DNA from: Kiloniellaceae bacterium
Lineage (GTDB): Bacteria; Pseudomonadota; Alphaproteobacteria; Kiloniellales; J153
Assembly: GCA_021776215.1 (NCBI GenBank)
Contig: JAJFGI010000015.1
Span: forward strand, 1 to 45,883
Reading direction: 5' to 3'
Length of the DNA: 45,883 nt
Below the pieces are notes generated by a model that saw nothing but the letters and a program-made list of their open reading frames with translations, made no database searches and was not told the origin of the DNA. A program made the translations under genes and the position numbers. Of this stretch, positions 33,655-41,887 are shown one piece after another; the stretch's first letter is position 1, and every line of letters starts with the position of its first letter.

Positions 33655-34431
33655 ATGGTTCATAAGATCAACCTGAATGCCGACATGGGCGAGGGGTTCG
33701 GCGCCTACGATATCGGCAACGACGAGGCATTGCTTAAGATTGTTAGATCGGCCAACGTGGCCTGCGGATTCCATGCCGGCGACCCGCTGGTCATGCGGCG
33801 GCTGACTCTCCGGGCCAAGGAGGAGGGGGTCAGCATCGGGGCCCATCCGGGCTTCAACGACCTGTGGGGGTTCGGCCGGCGCCGCATCGACATGCAGCCC
33901 GAGGACCTGGAATACACGGTCGCGTACCAGATCGGCGCGTTGCAGGCGATGGCCTCCTACGCCGGTCTCCAGGTGACCCATGTTAAGCCGCACGGTGCGC
34001 TCAACAACATGGCCGCGGAGAGCCGCGAGCTGGCGCAAGCGATCGGTCGGGCCATCAAGGTGGTGGATCCGACCCTGATTTATGTGGCCTTGGCGGGATC
34101 GGAAATGCAGAAGGCCGGCGAGGAACTGGGGCTGCGAATTGCGTGCGAGGGATTCGCCGACCGGATGTACGAGGACGACGGCAATCTCACATCGCGCAAG
34201 ATTTCCGGAAGCGTCATCCGTGATCCGGCAGTCGCGCGCGACCACGTTGTCAAGATGGTGACTCAGCAGGTCGTGACCGCGCGCAGCGGCAAGACGATTC
34301 CCCGCCGCATCGACACCATCTGTGTGCACGGCGACGAACCCACCGCCGTCGATGTCGCCCGTGCGGTGCGTGACGGCCTCGAGGCGGCCGGCGTCGAGGT
34401 CGTGCCGTTGACTGAAATGGATCTCGGGTGA
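33655..34431 (+). CDS. pxpA: 5-oxoprolinase subunit PxpA (LamB/YcsF)
   Basis: The protein has 258 residues, the normal length. It has the LamB/YcsF signatures INLNADMGEGFGAYDIGNDE, ANVACGFHAGDPLVMRR, IGAHPGFNDLWGFGRR, HVKPHGALNNMA and TICVHGDEPTAVDVARAVR. PxpA is the lactam-hydrolysing partner of PxpBC. It is the first gene of the plus-strand operon that continues into the F420 genes, nine bases before npdG. This arrangement, with pxpA leading an F420 biosynthesis operon, is unusual as far as I know. Confidence 0.94.
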   Translation: MVHKINLNADMGEGFGAYDIGNDEALLKIVRSANVACGFHAGDPLVMRRLTLRAKEEGVSIGAHPGFNDLWGFGRRRIDMQPEDLEYTVAYQIGALQAMASYAGLQVTHVKPHGALNNMAAESRELAQAIGRAIKVVDPTLIYVALAGSEMQKAGEELGLRIACEGFADRMYEDDGNLTSRKISGSVIRDPAVARDHVVKMVTQQVVTARSGKTIPRRIDTICVHGDEPTAVDVARAVRDGLEAAGVEVVPLTEMDLG

Positions 34432-34440
34432 GCGGGTTTG

Positions 34441-35130
34441 ATGGCACAGTCTCCCAAAGCGGATAAATCGCCGGTTGTCGCTGTCGTCGGCGGCACCGGC
34501 AAGCTCGGTGCCGCTCTGGCCCGCGGTTGGGCCAGGGCCGGATACGCGGTCGTCATCGGCTCACGCGATGCCGGTCGCGCCGCCGCCGCGGCGTCGACCT
34601 TGGCGGCGGAGACCGGCGGTGCGGTCAAAGGTGCCGACAATCTGGCGGCCGCCACCGCCGGCGACATCGTCGTGGTCACCGTTCCCTTCTCGCACCAGCG
34701 CCGGATCCTTGAGGAAATCCGTCCGGTGGTGATAGGCAAGATCGTGGTCGACACCACGGTGCCGTTGGTGCCGCCCAAGGTGGCGCGGGTGCAGCTGCCG
34801 CCGGAGGATTCGGCCGCCGTCGCGGGGCAGGCAATCCTCGGCGAGGGGGTCACCGTGGTGTCCGCGTTTCACAACGTCGCCGCCCACAAGCTGGCGGAAG
34901 ACTCGGTCGACTGCGACGTCCTGGTCTTCGGTGATTCGCAATCCGCGCGCGTCCGTGTCGTGAGACTGGTGGAGGCGTTGGGTCTGCGCGGCCTGCACGG
35001 CGGGGCGCTGGCGAACTCGACCGCCGCGGAGGCGTTGACGTCGGTCCTCGTTTTCATCAATCGGATATATGAGGCGGATGGGGCCGGCCTGCGGATCACC
35101 GGTAAGTTGGCGCAGCCGAAAGACGCCTGA
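34441..35130 (+). CDS. npdG: F420H2:NADP oxidoreductase (Fno/NpdG)
   Basis: This 229-residue protein transfers hydride between NADPH and coenzyme F420. It has an N-terminal Rossmann fold with VAVVGGTGKLGAALARGWAR and VVIGSRDAGRA (Ser-Arg for NADP phosphate), then DIVVVTVPFSHQR, VVDTTVPL and the family segment VVSAFHNVAAHKL, followed by GLRGLHGGALANSTAAEALTS. This set is that of NADPH-dependent F420 reductases rather than generic proline-type reductases. ATG 34441 is used; the ORF track begins one codon earlier at TTG. It lies between pxpA and cofE, so F420 reduction is encoded with F420 synthesis. Confidence 0.9.
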   Translation: MAQSPKADKSPVVAVVGGTGKLGAALARGWARAGYAVVIGSRDAGRAAAAASTLAAETGGAVKGADNLAAATAGDIVVVTVPFSHQRRILEEIRPVVIGKIVVDTTVPLVPPKVARVQLPPEDSAAVAGQAILGEGVTVVSAFHNVAAHKLAEDSVDCDVLVFGDSQSARVRVVRLVEALGLRGLHGGALANSTAAEALTSVLVFINRIYEADGAGLRITGKLAQPKDA

Positions 35131-35133
35131 GTC

Positions 35134-35898
35134 ATGGCCGGGCGCGTCAGCTTCATGGCGCTCGAGGGCATCCCGGAGATGGAACCCGGCGATGATCTCG
35201 CGACCCTGATTTCCGCGGCGCTGGACGCCGGCGACACCCCGCCCGCCCCGCGCGACATATTCGTCGTGGCGCAGAAGATCGTCTCCAAGGCGGAGGGACG
35301 CTCCGTGGATCTGAGCACGGTGCAGCCGTCGGATCTGGCGCACGATCTGGCCGCCGTGGCCCAGAAGGATCCCCGGTTGGTCGAGTTGATTCTTTCCGAG
35401 TCCGACGAAGTTGTAAGGGTCAAGCCGGGCGTCATCGTGGTCGCCCACCATCTCGGTTTCGTCATGGCGAATGCGGGAATCGACCGTTCGAATCTCGGCC
35501 CGGACGGCGACGACCGGGTGCTGCTACTGCCGCGCGACCCGGACGCCACGGCGGACTCTTTGCGTCGCGCGCTGGAGGCCCGATATGGTATGCCTCTCGG
35601 TGTGATCATCAGTGATAGTTTCGGCCGGGCCTGGCGAAACGGTGTCGTCAACGTGGCGCTTGGTGCAGCCGGCCTGCCGGCGCTGATCGATGCCAGGGGA
35701 CGGCAGGATCGTGATGGCCGTAAGTTGGAGGTCACGCAGATTGCCTTTGCCGATGCCGTGGCGGCCGGTGCCGCCCTGGTCATGGGCGAGGGCGACGAGG
35801 GCACGCCCGTCGTCTTGGCGCGCGGAGCTTTTTCCGACGCGCCGGTGGCGAAAGCGTCGTCGCTAATTCGGCCGAAGACGGAGGATCTGTTCCGATGA
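35134..35898 (+). CDS. cofE: F420-0:gamma-glutamyl ligase CofE
   Basis: This 254-residue enzyme adds glutamates to F420-0 using GTP. Recognisable are FVVAQKIVSKAEGRSVDL, VIVVAHHLGFVMANAGIDRSN, RVLLLPRDPDATADSLR and LGVIISDSFGRAWRNGVVNVALG. The stand-alone length matches the archaeal type CofE; the C-terminal nitroreductase-like domain of actinobacterial FbiB is absent. The start lies three bases after the npdG stop, and the stop overlaps cofD as ATGA. Confidence 0.95.
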   Translation: MAGRVSFMALEGIPEMEPGDDLATLISAALDAGDTPPAPRDIFVVAQKIVSKAEGRSVDLSTVQPSDLAHDLAAVAQKDPRLVELILSESDEVVRVKPGVIVVAHHLGFVMANAGIDRSNLGPDGDDRVLLLPRDPDATADSLRRALEARYGMPLGVIISDSFGRAWRNGVVNVALGAAGLPALIDARGRQDRDGRKLEVTQIAFADAVAAGAALVMGEGDEGTPVVLARGAFSDAPVAKASSLIRPKTEDLFR

Positions 35899-36866
35899 GC
35901 CGGCATCGTATCGTGGCCTTGTCGGGTGGAATTGGCGGGGCGAAGCTGGCGCTCGGTCTGTATCATGCGCTGCCGCGTCATGAGCTTTGCGTGGTCGTCA
36001 ATACCGGGGACGATTTCGAGCCCCTCGGTCTGTCCGTTTCGCCGGACCTGGACACAGTGCTTTATGCCCTCGCCGGATTGGACAATTCCGACACCGGCTG
36101 GGGCCGGCGTGACGAAACCTGGACCTTCATGCGCGCCCTGGAGACCCTCGGCGGCGAGACCTGGTTCCAACTCGGCGACGGCGATCTGGCGCTCCATGTC
36201 GAGCGTACACGCCGCCTGAAAGCCGGCGAACCCTTGAGCGCCATTGTGGCCGATGCGGCGCGGCGCTGGGGCGTTGCCGCCAGCATCCTGCCGATGAGCG
36301 ACGATCCGCTGCGGACGATCGTCGAGACCGACGAGGGGACGTTGCCCTTTCAGGAGTATTTCGTGAAGCGCCGCTGCACGCCGCGTGTGGTTGCGGTGCG
36401 TTTCACCGGCATCGAAGCGGCACGGCCGCACCCCGAGGTCTTGGCCGCTTTGTCGGATGAAACGACAGAGGCGATCGTGATCTGTCCCTCCAATCCCTAT
36501 CTAAGCATCGATCCCATCCTCGCGGTTCCGCAGGTGCGCGCGGCGCTCGCCGGGGCGTCGGCGCCAGTGATCGCGGTGGCCCCGATCGTCCGCGGCCGGG
36601 CGATCAAGGGACCGACCGGGAAGATCATGACGGAGCTCGGCTTGCCGGTTTCCGCGGCCGCCGTGGCGGCGCATTATGACGGGTTGCTTGACGGCTTCGT
36701 TCTCGACCGCGCCGATGCGGCCCTGGAACGGGAGATCGCCGTGCCGACACTCGTGACCGATACCATGATGCACGATCGCGACGACAAGGTCCGCCTGGCC
36801 AAGGCCGTGCTCGACTTTGCCCGGAGCCTGACATTGGCGGACGCAGGGCGGAGGGCGCTGCCATGA
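35895..36866 (+). CDS. cofD: 2-phospho-L-lactate transferase CofD
   Basis: This 323-residue enzyme transfers the phospholactyl (or phosphoglyceryl or phosphoenolpyruvyl) moiety onto the Fo chromophore. The N-terminal ALSGGIGGAKLALGLYHAL and VVVNTGDDFEPLGLSVSPDLDTV, and later FQEYFVKRRC, ICPSNPYLSIDPIL and GRAIKGPTGKIM, are all family signatures (called FbiA in actinobacteria). It is ATGA-coupled to cofE upstream and cofC downstream. Confidence 0.95.
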   Translation: MSRHRIVALSGGIGGAKLALGLYHALPRHELCVVVNTGDDFEPLGLSVSPDLDTVLYALAGLDNSDTGWGRRDETWTFMRALETLGGETWFQLGDGDLALHVERTRRLKAGEPLSAIVADAARRWGVAASILPMSDDPLRTIVETDEGTLPFQEYFVKRRCTPRVVAVRFTGIEAARPHPEVLAALSDETTEAIVICPSNPYLSIDPILAVPQVRAALAGASAPVIAVAPIVRGRAIKGPTGKIMTELGLPVSAAAVAAHYDGLLDGFVLDRADAALEREIAVPTLVTDTMMHDRDDKVRLAKAVLDFARSLTLADAGRRALP

Positions 36867-37492
36867 GCGTTTGGGCCGTCGTCCCGGTCAAGGCCCTGGA
36901 TCGGGCCAAGCAACGCCTCGCGCCGGCGCTCGACGCGCCGGACCGGCGGCGTCTCGCCCAGGCCATGTGCGATGACGTGCTCGCCACCTTGGGGACGGTG
37001 CGCGGTCTGGCGGGCATCGCCGTGGTGACCAGCGAACGGGACTTGGTGCCCGCCGGGATGCGCCGGATCGAGGATCGGGGCGATGGCCTCAACGCCGCCC
37101 TGGCGTTGGCGGCGGCCGTCCTGGAGAGCGACGGCGCGACGGCGATTCTGGCAATCGCCGCCGACGTTCCCCTGACCAGCCGCGAGGAGATCGAGGATGT
37201 CCTGACGGCCGGGCGCACGGCGCCGATCGTGATCGTGCCGGATCGACAGGAGCGCGGCACCAACGCGCTGCTGCTCTCGCCGCCGACCCGGATGGCGCCG
37301 GCGTTCGGCGCGGCGAGCTTGGTTCGGCACACGGTCATGGCCCGCGCGCGTGGCATTGAGCCGGTGGTCCTGCGCCTGTCGGGCCTGGGCTTCGATGTGG
37401 ACGATGCTGCGGCACTCGACGATCTTCGGCGCGCCACGGCCGGCCGGCCGAACTACCGCTTTCTGACACCGGCCATGGCGGCGGCGCGATGA
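36863..37492 (+). CDS. cofC: phospholactate/phosphoenolpyruvate guanylyltransferase CofC
   Basis: This 209-residue nucleotidyltransferase makes the GDP-activated donor used by CofD. It has VWAVVPVKALDRAKQRLAP, ILAIAADVPL (the metal-binding Asp) and QERGTNALLLSPPTRM followed by FGAASLVRH. Whether it uses 2-phospholactate, phosphoenolpyruvate or 3-phosphoglycerate cannot be told by eye. It is coupled by ATGA to cofD and to fbiC. Confidence 0.93.
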   Translation: MSVWAVVPVKALDRAKQRLAPALDAPDRRRLAQAMCDDVLATLGTVRGLAGIAVVTSERDLVPAGMRRIEDRGDGLNAALALAAAVLESDGATAILAIAADVPLTSREEIEDVLTAGRTAPIVIVPDRQERGTNALLLSPPTRMAPAFGAASLVRHTVMARARGIEPVVLRLSGLGFDVDDAAALDDLRRATAGRPNYRFLTPAMAAAR

Positions 37493-39924
37493 GCGACGCG
37501 CGTGCAATCCTGATGCAGACACGAGACGGCCGGCGGCCGTCGCGAGAGGAGGCGCTTGCGTTGGCCGGGTTCGATGATCTCGGCGCCCTCATGGAGGTGG
37601 CCGAGGATCTGACGCTGCGCGGGTTCGGCCGCGATGTCAGCTACTCGCGCAAGGTTTTCGTGCCGCTGACGCAACTCTGCCGCGATGTCTGCCATTACTG
37701 CACCTTCGCGCAACCGCCCCGGAATTCGGCCAAGCCGTTCCTAACGCCCGACGAGGTCTTGGCCATCGCTCGCGCCGGTGCCGCCGCCGGCTGCAAGGAG
37801 ATTCTGTTTACATTGGGCGACAAGCCCGAGCAGCGCTACCGTGTGGCGCGCGAGGCGCTCGCCGAGCTCGGTCACCAGACGACGCTGTCCTACCTAGCGG
37901 CCATGTCGCAACTGGTGCTCGAGGAAACCGGGCTGCTGCCGCATCTCAACCCCGGCCTGATGTCGGAGGCCGAGATGGAGACCCTGCGCCGGGTCTCGGT
38001 TTCCATGGGGATCATGCTCGAATCCTCTGCTGAACGGCTGTGCCGGCGCGGCGGCCCCCATTGGGGTTCTCCCGACAAGAGACCGGCGGCCCGCCTCGAA
38101 ACACTGCGCGCGGCAGGACGGCAAAAAATCCCCTTCACCTCCGGCATCCTGATCGGCATCGGTGAGACGCGCCAAGAGCGCATCGAGTCGCTGCTGGCTT
38201 TGCGCGACGTGCACGACGAGTACCGGCATATTCAAGAGATCATCGTGCAGAACTTCCGCGCCAAGCCGGACACGCGGATGGCGGCGTCCCCGGAACCGAG
38301 CCTGGAGGACCATCTCTGGACCATCGCCGTGGCCCGTATTCTGTTCGGCGCCGACACGACAATTCAGGCGCCGCCGAACTTGCGGCCCGACGCTTGCGCG
38401 GCTTTGATTCGCGCCGGCATCAATGATTGGGGCGGCGTGTCGCCGGTAACCCCAGATCACGTCAACCCCGAAGCGCCCTGGCCGCAGCTTGACGCGCTGG
38501 CCGCGGAAACGGCGGCGGGCGGCCGCATCTTGACGGAGCGCCTGGCGGTTCACCCCGGTTATCTGCGCGATGAGGCGGGGTGGTTGGAGCCGTCCTTGAG
38601 CACGCGCGCGCTGCGCTGGACCGACGGCGGCGGTTACGTACGTACCGACGATTGGTTTGCCGGAACGCGCACCCCTTTGCCGCGAGGCGACGCGGCGGTC
38701 CCGTCGTCGCCGGTCGTGCCTCGGCCGATGCCGGAGGTTCGGCGTTGTCTCGATCATGTCGCGGACGGTCGCGCCCTCTCGGCGGATGAGATCGTGACGC
38801 TGTTCGGCGCGCGCGGCGGCGACTATCAGGCCGTCGTCACGGCAGCCGACCGTCTCCGCCGCGAGGTGGTGGGCGACACGGTCAGCTACGTGGTCAACCG
38901 CAACATAAACTATACCAACGTCTGCCAGTATCGCTGCGCCTTTTGCGCCTTCTCGAAGGGGCGCACCGCGGCGTCTCTGCGCGGCCCGGCCTACGATCTG
39001 GCGGATGACGAGATTGCGCGCCGGGTCGGCGAGGCCTGGGCCCGCGGCGCCACCGAGGTTTGTCTGCAGGGCGGCATCCACCCGCAGTACACGGGGCGCA
39101 CGTATCTGCATGTCCTGGAAGTCGTGAAGGCGGCGGCGCCCGATATGCACGTGCACGCCTTCTCGCCGCTCGAGGTGACCCATGGCGCCCAGACCTTGGG
39201 GTTGTCGCTGCGCGCCTATCTGGCGGAATTGCAGGCGGCGGGACTCGATACCTTGCCGGGCACGGCGGCAGAAGTGCTGGACGACGACGTCCGGAAAATC
39301 ATCTGCCCGGACAAGGTTTCGAGCCAGGAATGGCTCGACGTGATGCGCACGGCGCACGGGCTCGGTCTGCGGACCACCGCGACCATCATGTTCGGCCATG
39401 TCGACGGGCCGGCCCACTGGGCCAACCACCTGCTGCGCGTTCGGGCGCTGCAGGAGGAGACCGGCGGCTTCACCGAATTCGTGCCCCTGCCGTTCGTGCA
39501 CATGGAGGCGCCGCTTTGGCTCAAGGGCAAAGCGCGGTCCGGTCCGACCTACCGCGAGGCCATTCTCATGCACGCGGTCGCCCGGCTGGTTCTGCACCCG
39601 CTGATCGGCAACATCCAGGCCTCGTGGGTCAAGATGGGGCCGGAGGGCGCGGGCGAATGCCTGCGCGCCGGCGCCAACGACCTCGGCGGCGTGCTGATGA
39701 ATGAATCGATCACCCGCGCGGCGGGCGCGGACCACGGGCAGGAGATGAGCCCGGCGCGGCTGGAAGCGCTGATCCGTGCCGCCGGACGCACGCCGCGTCA
39801 GCGGACGACGCTGTATGGAGAAGTCCCGGCGGCACGCTGCGCCGCCGCCTTCGCCGCCGCGCCCGCACAGCCGGTCGTCAACACCCCGTTGCGGCGCGGC
39901 AAGCTGGCGGGTGTTGCCACCTGA
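37489..39924 (+). CDS. fbiC: FbiC: fused CofG-CofH Fo synthase
   Basis: This 811-residue double radical-SAM enzyme makes the deazaflavin chromophore Fo from a pyrimidine intermediate and tyrosine. The N-terminal CofG half (about 1-370) has C64-x3-C68-x2-C71 in LCRDVCHYCTF. The C-terminal CofH half (about 400-790) has C479-x3-C483-x2-C486 in VCQYRCAFCAFSKG, then EVCLQGGIHPQYTG and ASWVKMGPEGAGECLRAGAND. The fused form is the actinobacterial type; archaea mostly have two genes. It is the last gene of the operon, and a REP-like inverted repeat pair follows. Confidence 0.96.
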   Translation: MSDARAILMQTRDGRRPSREEALALAGFDDLGALMEVAEDLTLRGFGRDVSYSRKVFVPLTQLCRDVCHYCTFAQPPRNSAKPFLTPDEVLAIARAGAAAGCKEILFTLGDKPEQRYRVAREALAELGHQTTLSYLAAMSQLVLEETGLLPHLNPGLMSEAEMETLRRVSVSMGIMLESSAERLCRRGGPHWGSPDKRPAARLETLRAAGRQKIPFTSGILIGIGETRQERIESLLALRDVHDEYRHIQEIIVQNFRAKPDTRMAASPEPSLEDHLWTIAVARILFGADTTIQAPPNLRPDACAALIRAGINDWGGVSPVTPDHVNPEAPWPQLDALAAETAAGGRILTERLAVHPGYLRDEAGWLEPSLSTRALRWTDGGGYVRTDDWFAGTRTPLPRGDAAVPSSPVVPRPMPEVRRCLDHVADGRALSADEIVTLFGARGGDYQAVVTAADRLRREVVGDTVSYVVNRNINYTNVCQYRCAFCAFSKGRTAASLRGPAYDLADDEIARRVGEAWARGATEVCLQGGIHPQYTGRTYLHVLEVVKAAAPDMHVHAFSPLEVTHGAQTLGLSLRAYLAELQAAGLDTLPGTAAEVLDDDVRKIICPDKVSSQEWLDVMRTAHGLGLRTTATIMFGHVDGPAHWANHLLRVRALQEETGGFTEFVPLPFVHMEAPLWLKGKARSGPTYREAILMHAVARLVLHPLIGNIQASWVKMGPEGAGECLRAGANDLGGVLMNESITRAAGADHGQEMSPARLEALIRAAGRTPRQRTTLYGEVPAARCAAAFAAAPAQPVVNTPLRRGKLAGVAT

Positions 39925-39990
39925 GCGGCGCCTAGAGCGGGTGTGCGGCAAATGGCATCGGGATGTGATACGGGCGTGTTCGGTGTGCCA

Positions 39991-40103
39991 TCCTTCGAGA
40001 CGCCGCCTTTGGCGGCTCCTCAGGATGAGGAGATTGAATTTCTTCGATAATTTACACTAACCTCATCCTGAGGAGCGGTGCGAAAGCACCGCGTCTCGAA
40101 GGA
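39991..40103. repeat. pair of inverted REP-like intergenic repeats
   Basis: Two copies of one palindromic unit face each other. Copy 1 (39991-40030) is TCCTTCGAGACG, then CCGCC-TTT-GGCGG, then CTCCTCAGGATGAGG. Copy 2 (40061-40103, other strand) has the same flanks of 12 and 15 bases, with a different inner hairpin GCGGTGC-GAAA-GCACCGC. Each inner stem is intact despite the different sequence. The CCTCATCCTGAGGAG unit is one I recall as abundant in alphaproteobacterial intergenic regions. The pair lies between convergent genes (fbiC and the luciferase-like gene) and could act as a two-way terminator. Confidence 0.8.
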
Positions 40104-40143
40104 GAGGGGATGACGAGTACGATCACACCTCGAACAATACCGC

Positions 40144-41094
40144 CTAGGACGCCTTGAGGCGGGGAATAATCTCTTGCGCGATCGCCTCGACCTGCTCCAT
40201 CTCGTAGCGGTAGGGCACGAAGATGATGCGGTCGATGCCGGTATCGATATGCGCCTGAAGCTGCTCGACGCACTCCTCCGGCGTTCCCATGATGGCGCTG
40301 TCCGGGGTTGATTTGCTCCACTTGGCGAAGTCCCATTCGGTTCTGAGCCATTCGTTCATCGGGCCCTCGACCTTGGCGCGCGGACCGACCACGATGGGAA
40401 GCTGATTGGCGCTGATCAGGGTGGACGGGTCCTTGCCGCCTTCTTCGGCGAAGTTGCAGACCTTGGTCCAATCCGCGGTGAAGGACTCGGCGGTGTAGAA
40501 ATAAGTCAGCCAGCCGTCGCCCTTGAGGGCGGCGCGCTTCAGGACGCGGTCGACGTAGCCGCCGATCAATAGCGGCGGCCGCGGCTTTTGTACAGACTTC
40601 GGAAACATCCGTGCCTGGCGCAGGTTATGCGGCCCGAACTCGCCGGTCACCCAGTCTTCGGTCATCAGCGAATTCAGGATATCCAGATTGAGATCCATGA
40701 TATCGCCGCGCTTGTGGAAGTCGACGCCGACAGCGTCGAACTCGCGCTTGTACCAGCCCGCCGCCATACCGAGCATCAAGCGCCCGTTGGAAATGTGATC
40801 GATGCTGGTCAATTGCTTGGCCAGCGTGACCGGATTGCGCAACGGCAAGACCAGAATGCCCGTGCCCAGTTTGATCGTCTTGGTCGTCGCGGCCACGGCC
40901 GAGAGCAGAGTCAGGGAATCGATGATCGGGAAGCAGGGATCGACGCCAAGTAGGATGTGATCCCATACCCAGAGCGACTCGTACCCCAGTTCCTCGGCGC
41001 GCTGCGCGAATTTGATCAGCTGCTGCGGATCGGGCACATCCGGATAGGCCTGGAAGTTGCGCAATGCAATGCCGAATTCGGTCGTTTTTGCCAT
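40144..41094 (-). CDS. luciferase-like (F420-type) oxidoreductase
   Basis: This 316-residue TIM-barrel protein belongs to the bacterial luciferase superfamily, whose members use F420 or FMN: FAQRAEELGYESLWVWDHIL, IKLGTGILVLPLRNPVTLAKQ and ISNGRLMLGMAAGWYKREFDAVG followed by RPPLLIGGYVDRVLKRAA. This pattern is that of the F420-dependent TIGR03619-like group as I recall it, but flavin dependence cannot be excluded by eye. It faces fbiC, the last F420 biosynthesis gene, which favours F420. AGGGGAAT precedes the ATG. It is the last gene of a minus-strand group with the CoA-transferase. Confidence 0.88.
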   Translation of the reverse strand: MAKTTEFGIALRNFQAYPDVPDPQQLIKFAQRAEELGYESLWVWDHILLGVDPCFPIIDSLTLLSAVAATTKTIKLGTGILVLPLRNPVTLAKQLTSIDHISNGRLMLGMAAGWYKREFDAVGVDFHKRGDIMDLNLDILNSLMTEDWVTGEFGPHNLRQARMFPKSVQKPRPPLLIGGYVDRVLKRAALKGDGWLTYFYTAESFTADWTKVCNFAEEGGKDPSTLISANQLPIVVGPRAKVEGPMNEWLRTEWDFAKWSKSTPDSAIMGTPEECVEQLQAHIDTGIDRIIFVPYRYEMEQVEAIAQEIIPRLKAS

Positions 41095-41119
41095 TTCTGA
41101 TTCCCCTAAACTTTTTTAG

Positions 41120-41887
41120 CTATGCCGTATAGATGCGCTCCGGATCGAGCACCCGCAGCACCGACAGCTCGCGGTCGGTCGGCGGCATCGTTGTTTCAAC
41201 GCCGTTCTCCTTGATGGCGAAGCCGGTGTTGTCACGCACCTGCTGCAACGTGACGCCGGGATGGAGCGCTTCGACCATCATCTCTCGTGTCTGCGGGTCG
41301 AACCCGAGCATCGCCAGGTCGGTGACCACCTTGAACATCCCGCCGGTCGGCAAGCCGGAGTCTGCACGGCTGGTGCCGCCGTCGATGAAGCCGGGGCTGG
41401 TTATGAAATCGACCTTTTCGACGAAGCGGCGTTTCTCGTGCTTCATGGTGACGATCATCTGCGTCAGGCTCGAGATATCGTTGCCGCCACCGGTGCCCGG
41501 CAGGCGGATCTTCGGATTGTCGACGTCGCCGATATAGGAGCTGTTTAAATTGCCGAACTTGTCGATCTGCGCGCCGCCCATGAAACCGACATCGACATAA
41601 CCGCGTTGCAGCAGCAGCAGGACGTCGGTAATCGGCAGCAGCATGTTGGCGCGGCGTGTGCACCGCTGTTCGTTGGTCGATGGGGGAAGCTGTCCCGGCA
41701 CGACGAACGGGCCCAGGACGCCGCCTTCGAAGAGAATCGTCAGCCCCGGAGCGTGCAGGCGCTGGGCCAGTGTCGCAGCTAGCAGGGGCACGCCCACGCC
41801 GGCGAACACGACCTGCCCATCGTGCAGGATGCGGGCGCTCATAACCGCGAGCAACTCAGAGGCGGTGTAATTCTTCCGTTCAGTCAT
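41120..41887 (-). CDS. CoA-transferase subunit B (glutaconate CoA-transferase-like)
   Basis: The protein has 255 residues from ATG 41887, which overlaps the subunit A stop by eight bases (ATGACTGA); the ORF track start is inside subunit A. It has the class I CoA-transferase beta features LTILFEGGVLGPFVVPGQLP, where the Glu in FEGG takes the place of the catalytic Glu, and GYVDVGFMGGAQIDKFGNLN followed by LPGTGGGNDISSL. With subunit A it moves CoA between acids; the acid is not known. IpdB-type hydrolases are close relatives, so a ring-cleavage role is an alternative. Confidence 0.88.
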   Translation of the reverse strand: MTERKNYTASELLAVMSARILHDGQVVFAGVGVPLLAATLAQRLHAPGLTILFEGGVLGPFVVPGQLPPSTNEQRCTRRANMLLPITDVLLLLQRGYVDVGFMGGAQIDKFGNLNSSYIGDVDNPKIRLPGTGGGNDISSLTQMIVTMKHEKRRFVEKVDFITSPGFIDGGTSRADSGLPTGGMFKVVTDLAMLGFDPQTREMMVEALHPGVTLQQVRDNTGFAIKENGVETTMPPTDRELSVLRVLDPERIYTA

